DNA from: Cycas panzhihuaensis
Lineage: Eukaryota > Cycadophyta
Length of the DNA: 64,000 bases
Direction: 5' to 3'
NCBI GenBank assembly: GCA_023213395.1
Contig: CM041465.1
Location: 95,425,741 to 95,489,740 of the forward strand
Program-made: the position numbers and the translations under genes
The notes under the pieces: model-generated
Told to the model about the DNA's origin: nothing
Seen by the model: only the letters and a program-made list of their open reading frames with translations
The model's database searches: none
In this document: in pieces, positions 59,761 to 64,000 of the stretch
Layout: every line of letters starts with the position of its first letter
Position numbering within the stretch: the first letter of the stretch is position 1

Positions 59761-61270
59761 GCCACCAACAAACTACCAAGTTATCAACAGTACCATGGTG
59801 CACATAATGTTGATAATACTTCTTTTGAAGATGCTTTTGGTGGAACGCAATTTGCTCATGCACACCTTCAAAGAATTGGGACCACTTCATCAAATGTTGT
59901 TGATAGATCCACTAAGTATATTGAGGCTCATTGTGGCTATGCTTATTCACTTTGCCTTCACCACTTGGAGTTGCAAATAGTGCTACCTCAAATACTTCAT
60001 CGTGGATCATGGATATCGAGCAACACAACACATGACTTGTCATCGCCAGTTCTTTCAAGATTTTGACTCAAGTTCATGGTGTTGTACACATGGTCGACAA
60101 ATCATCTCACCATCGAAGGACTTGGAGCAGTTTGCTGAAACTCCTGTGCCTTCAGATTTTACACTTGTTGATGTTTTATATATTCTCGCCTCGGGCGTAA
60201 TCGCTCTCCCGCCCACCCTTGTCTCTCGTGGATTTGATCCGAGTGTAATCGCAAACAATCAAACTCTCGTGTCATTCACCCTCCTTCAAATCCGTGGTTA
60301 TGACCTAATTCTTGATGGTAAACTTTTCCGCCTAAGCGGCTCACCATTCTCTCAAGTCAACTATGTTGATGATGAATTTGTTTTACCACAACCCTGACTC
60401 CTCAAAAGTTGTCCCAAGCAACTCTATGGCATGCTCGTATGGGCCATATCAAAATTGATCGTTTAAGAGAACTACAAGACACTCTTCCTGGTTTGCCTAA
60501 GTTCCCCTCCAAGCCCTTTAAATGTGAAGCATGTATTATTGCTAAATCTCAAAGACAACCCTTTCCTCGTAGTGGAAATCTACCCAACCTTTGCAGCTTG
60601 TACACTCAGATATATGCGGTCTGGCCCATCCCTTCTATCAAATGTAAGTGGTACTATATTACTTTCATTGATGATTTTACCAAGAAAGTATGGGTTGCTT
60701 TTCTTGCAAAGAAAGATGAAGCTTTTTCTATGTTTCAAGCTTTCAAGGCACGCGTAGAAAATGAATCGATTCAAGATCAAAATACTCGGATCGACAATGG
60801 TGGCGAGTACACATCCAATGAGTTTGAATCGTACCTACGCCAACGTGGAATCAAACATCGACCATCACAGGTGTACACCTCAACAAAATGGAGTTGCCGA
60901 GCGTATGAACAGGACCATCATGAATATGGCTCGTGCTATGCTGGTATATAAGAATGTCCCTATCTATCTTTGGGCTGAGGCTATCCGGATCGCCGTGGTA
61001 TTGCATCAACACCGTTAGTCCCTCCAAGCTCGCCCTCTCCACATGAAATGTGGTATGGACAAACCCCTCTATCTCAGACTTGAATTTTTGGCTCTACTTG
61101 TTATGCTCATATTTTGCAGGAACATAGAAATAAGCTCCAAGATAGAGCCATCAAAGGCATCTTTGTCGGATACCCTATGGACAAAAAGGGATACAAGGTT
61201 TTTATACCTTTAGAGCGCAAAATCATCATCACTAGAGATGTTATCTTTGCAGATCAAGATCAATTACTCG
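59761..61270 (+). pseudogene. Copia C protease and integrase
   Basis: The protease block lies near 60000-60060 (TQHMTCHRQFFQDFDSSSW) but its active-site triplet is disturbed at about 60012-60018. The pre-integrase zinc module is in 60409-60951 (LWHARMGHIKIDRLREL ... CEACIIAKSQ). The integrase core shows FIDDFTKKVWVAFLAKKDEA and RIDNGGEYTSNEFE. A further frame (60761-61018) has NGVAERMNRTIMNMARAML, the block with the catalytic Glu. The first catalytic Asp region near 60605-60630 is frame-broken. Post-core text runs to about 61270 (IFVGYPMDKKGYKVFIPLE). Confidence 0.9.
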
Positions 61271-61790
61271 AGACTTGACTCCAAGACGCCTTCATATCGA
61301 TTTAATGATGCTATCGAATTTGATGTCCAGATTCCAAAATTTAGGGGGAGATCTTTGAGCAGATGCTTAAAATCTTGGAATCGACAATAGAGCCTCGGAG
61401 GATACAAGCGTGACTCCAATCCAATGTGTACACATCCGGCACCATCATTTGTGAGCGACCAAGTTGACAAAGGCAAAGCCATAGCGGAAGGATCATCTTC
61501 TCCAACATCCGTGGTGGCCCATCTTCTCCAAAGATCGCCAACTTCCTCCGTGCCAAATATTTCACATGATCCTTTTCGGGATCAAAGCGAAGACCAAGAG
61601 GCTGTGGAAATGAAAATCTCATTCCCAACTCGAGGTTTTCGTGAAGCCTACCAACTACACAAGGACATGCGACCCGGATGAGGTAGGCAAACCGGCACTA
61701 GAAGTGCCCATAGAGCAAGGATGCATGAATCACTTTCCGTTGAGCTTGAACCAAAGAGAATCGCATCTTGCTCTTAATGAAGAGCCCTAA
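61271..61790 (+). other. Copia C integrase-RT linker, frame-broken
   Basis: Linker between the integrase tail and RT. Low-complexity Ser/Pro text and a GTTTTCGTGAAGCC-containing frame are present; no separate gene is supported. Confidence 0.5.
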
Positions 61791-62655
61791 CGTACCAAGA
61801 AGCTGTAAAGCATGCAGCTTGGAGAAATGCCATGAACGAAGAGTGCCAATCTCTTATTAAGAGCGGACATGGGAGCTTGTTGATCTACCACTTGGAAGAA
61901 AGGTAGTTCAAAATAAATGGGTGTTCAAAACAAGTATAGATCGATGGCACCCTAGAAAACACAAGGCGAGGTTGGTAGCAAATGATTCACGCAAAGGGAA
62001 GGCATTGACTACATCGAAATCTTTGCTCCTACAACCAAGTGGCCTACAATCGAACTCTAATAGCCTTGGGCGCTCAACAGGTGGTTGGAAAATCCACCAA
62101 CTCGATGTTAAGACCGCATTTCTCAATGGGGACCTTAAAGAAGAAATTTACATGGCTCACCAGGAAGGATACGAGATTGATCGGAGCATAAAGTTTGTAG
62201 GCTCAAAAGTCCTTATATCGCCTAAAGCAAGCCCTCGTGCTTGGTTTACCAAGTTGTCTGAAAGAATGAGGCAACTTGGATATGAGGTTTGTGACTATCA
62301 AGATATTGATGCAACATTATTCATCAAGCGCCAAAATGATAAAGTCACTTACCTCTTAATCTTTGTGGATGACATGCTCATAACGGGGAATAGTGAACAG
62401 GTAATCAGCCAGCTGAAGAAGGACCTTGCTAAAACTTTTGAATTGTCTGACCTCGGGTTGATGAAATATTACTTGGGAATTGAAGTAACTCAAAAGGATG
62501 GCAAAATCTTTCTCTCCCAAGAAAAATATATCAACGATCTTCTGACAAAGTTTCAGTTGGAAGGTGCTCGACCAGTGGATACACCTATGGAGCTTAATAT
62601 TAAGCTCTCAGTTAATGGTGACAGTAGGGAGGCAGACGCAACACTCTACATGTAA
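61791..62655 (+). pseudogene. Copia C reverse transcriptase
   Basis: The open part 61921-62655 has HKARLVA, HQLDVKTAFLNGDLKEEIYM, SPKASPRAWFTKLSERMRQL, the catalytic box LLIFVDDMLITGNS (FVDD) and LGLMKYYLGIEVTQKDGKIF. The fingers region upstream of 61921 and the segment around 61985-62080 are frame-broken. A TAA at 62653-62655 interrupts before LVGSLIYTTNTRPNIAHFVG. It copies the element RNA into DNA. Confidence 0.93.
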
Positions 62656-63252
62656 CTTGTAGGTAGTCTCATCTATACTACTAACACAAGGCCAAATATT
62701 GCACACTTTGTCGGCATTCTTGCAAGATTCATGACAAATCCTAAGCAGAATCATTGGCAAGTCGCACACGAGTGTTGAGGTACCTAAAGACGACTAGCAA
62801 ATATGGTCTGTTGTATGAACCCAATGCAGAATTTAAACTTTATGCATACACAGACTCAGACTTTGCCGGAGATAAAGACACGGGAAGATCTACGTCTGGG
62901 TACGTAACATTTCTTGGAACAGCACCAATATCATGGAGATCCAGACGGCAAAAGATAGTTGCAAACTCAACTGCGAGTACATCACGCTTCTGAGACAAGC
63001 AAGGAGGTGATATGGCTTAGAAAATTGTTGAATACATTAAATGCCACCCAAACAAGTTCTACTAGCTTACATGTAGATAATCAATCTACAATCCAGATGG
63101 CTAAAAATCCTGTATTTCATGATCGTACCAAACATATAAGTACAAAAGTCCACAGGATTAGAGAACTAGTTCATGATGGCACAATTCAATTGCCCCACAG
63201 CAGATCAAGTGGCCGATATCTTCACCAAACCACTGAAGAGGGTGAAGTTTGA
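62656..63252 (+). pseudogene. Copia C RNase H
   Basis: Frames 62754-62993 (YAYTDSDFAGDKDTGRSTSG, YVTFLGTAPISWRSRRQK) and 62959-63252 (ASETSKEVIWLRKLLNTLNA, HVDNQSTIQMAKNPVFHDRT, KHISTKVHRIRELV) form the copia RNase H, with Asp residues in TDSDFAG and HVDNQS. The break lies at about 62969-62992, in the block that normally carries the acidic A-E-A-E-Y motif. Confidence 0.92.
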
Positions 63253-63718
63253 AACGATTCAAAGCAACTCACCTTAGGGCCTCCATCTCGGTGATTGAAG
63301 GAGATGACAATAGGACCATCATACTGTCTCATTCGTGAAAACCCCTCAGGGCGGAAGGACAAGAGTAAGTCTCTGCTCTATCCCATTCGTGAAAACCCCA
63401 TGTGGGCGCGAAAGGATAAGGGTTGTATCATTTTGGAAAATCGGAACCTGTGAAAACCCAAAAGGGCATGGGGGATGACCAAATGGTATATGGAGACTCG
63501 TGAGATTTCAACTACAAAATTTATTGTCTTGATTGGCTATCGGCTACATTTAAAGATTACTGAGCCAAGTTAGTAGATTAGAAAATTTGTGGGTTTTCTT
63601 CCCATGAGGGTTTCCCATAAAAGTATCATACTAGTTTGCTTTGTAAGAGGCTCAAATGAAGACGTCATAGGATAGAATAAAATAGAATGAAATGACCTTC
63701 TACCATTAAGGGGGAGAT
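63253..63718 (+). other. Copia C 3' untranslated region with repeats and polypurine tract
   Basis: Three imperfect units built on GTGAAAACCC with a trailing GGGCG/GGGCA and AAGG (about 63335, 63391, 63450). The polypurine tract AAGGGGGAGAT (63708-63718) abuts the right LTR. Confidence 0.85.
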
Positions 63719-64000
63719 TGAAAAGGGTTAATGACATAAGGTCATTACATTAGTTGATTATTTCGAAAAAGGGTCTTAAGTGAACTTTAAATTAGATCAC
63801 TTAAGTGAAATGCACTTTCATGTGCATTATGTGTAATTTCATTTCACCTAACCCAAATGCTCCCTCTCTCAATATAAAAGTAAAGCTCAATGGAGGAGAT
63901 TCATTCTTTACCTCCCCATTTTGTGAGAGCTACTTTCTTTCTCTCAAGTCTCTCTTGCTCCCATGTTTGCCTTTGTGTTTAGTGCATGGAGATGAAGGAT
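63719..64000 (+). repeat. Copia C right LTR (cut by window edge)
   Basis: 282 bp visible. Only one difference (GATGAAGGAT against GATGAATGAT) from 46774-47055. Confidence 0.95.

Larger units (their letters stand above)
46774..64000 (+). mobile_element. Copia C: Ty1-copia element, right end beyond window, hosting gypsy B
   Basis: The left LTR is 46774-47071; the right LTR starts at 63719 and is cut by the window edge. The PBS (TGGTATCGGAGC) follows the left LTR and the polypurine tract precedes the right one. Gag starts at 58819 after a leader split by gypsy B (48581-58313). The order is gag, protease, integrase, RT, RNase H. The LTRs differ at one base over 282 bp, yet the coding region has many small frame breaks. 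The target duplication cannot be checked here. Confidence 0.95.

Noticed and set aside
1-64000. Search by eye for CRISPR-like arrays, tRNA or rRNA genes
   Set aside because: No regularly spaced short repeats with unique spacers and no tRNA or rRNA signature was noticed. The tRNA-related matches are LTR primer-binding sites.

Overview
The window looks like nuclear DNA of a land plant with a large, retrotransposon-filled genome, most likely a seed plant and perhaps a gymnosperm. The grounds are plant-type Ty1-copia and Ty3-gypsy (Tat-like, with a second archaeal-type RNase H) elements, a long PLS-DYW pentatricopeptide repeat gene, and no bacterial-style gene packing. The species is an inference; nothing seen fixes it. 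No tRNA, rRNA, CRISPR or dense gene cluster was found.

The only clearly intact host gene is a DYW-class PPR protein on the + strand. Its main exon ends at 43583. A 53-nt upstream exon (40557-40609) joins it in frame across a 105-bp GT-AG intron, giving a predicted 973-aa organellar RNA-editing factor. It sits in a low-copy island of about 6 kb (38.1-44.4 kb) between transposon blocks.

Layout. 1-1.5 kb: decayed Ty3-gypsy integrase and chromodomain-like tail (+). 3.2-4.1 kb: decayed long frame (+) resembling a plant-mobile-domain or retroelement ORF, with stops mostly where glutamine codons would be expected. 6.1-18.2 kb: very old Tat-like gypsy body on the minus strand (element E: gag, PR, RT, RNase H, INT, archaeal RNase H), interrupted at 10.7-14.3 kb by a small non-autonomous copia-like element (D, +). 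19393-24690: complete but inactive copia (Copia-1, -) with TSD TAAAC. 26108-38092: complete Tat-like gypsy (A, -) with 2.58-kb LTRs and TSD GCATA; it keeps gag, protease and the archaeal RNase H but has lost RT, RNase H and INT by an in-frame deletion. 44.4-46.77 kb: two decayed copia 3' ends (-). 46774 to the window end: copia C (+) with nearly identical 0.3-kb LTRs. 48581-58313: gypsy B (-), a more reduced sister of A, nested in the leader of C with TSD GCGGG.

The most unexpected observation concerns A, B and C. Differences between copies are not spread evenly. They form patches of small indels and scrambles at CTG/CAG/CCG (CHG) sites, while the LTRs of C, which contain no CHG site over the comparable 282 bp, differ at one base. 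B lies inside C and so must be younger, yet the LTR pair of B is far more divergent. This points to CHG-linked sequence errors (methylated cytosine in long-read data) or a real CHG-targeted mutation process rather than to age.
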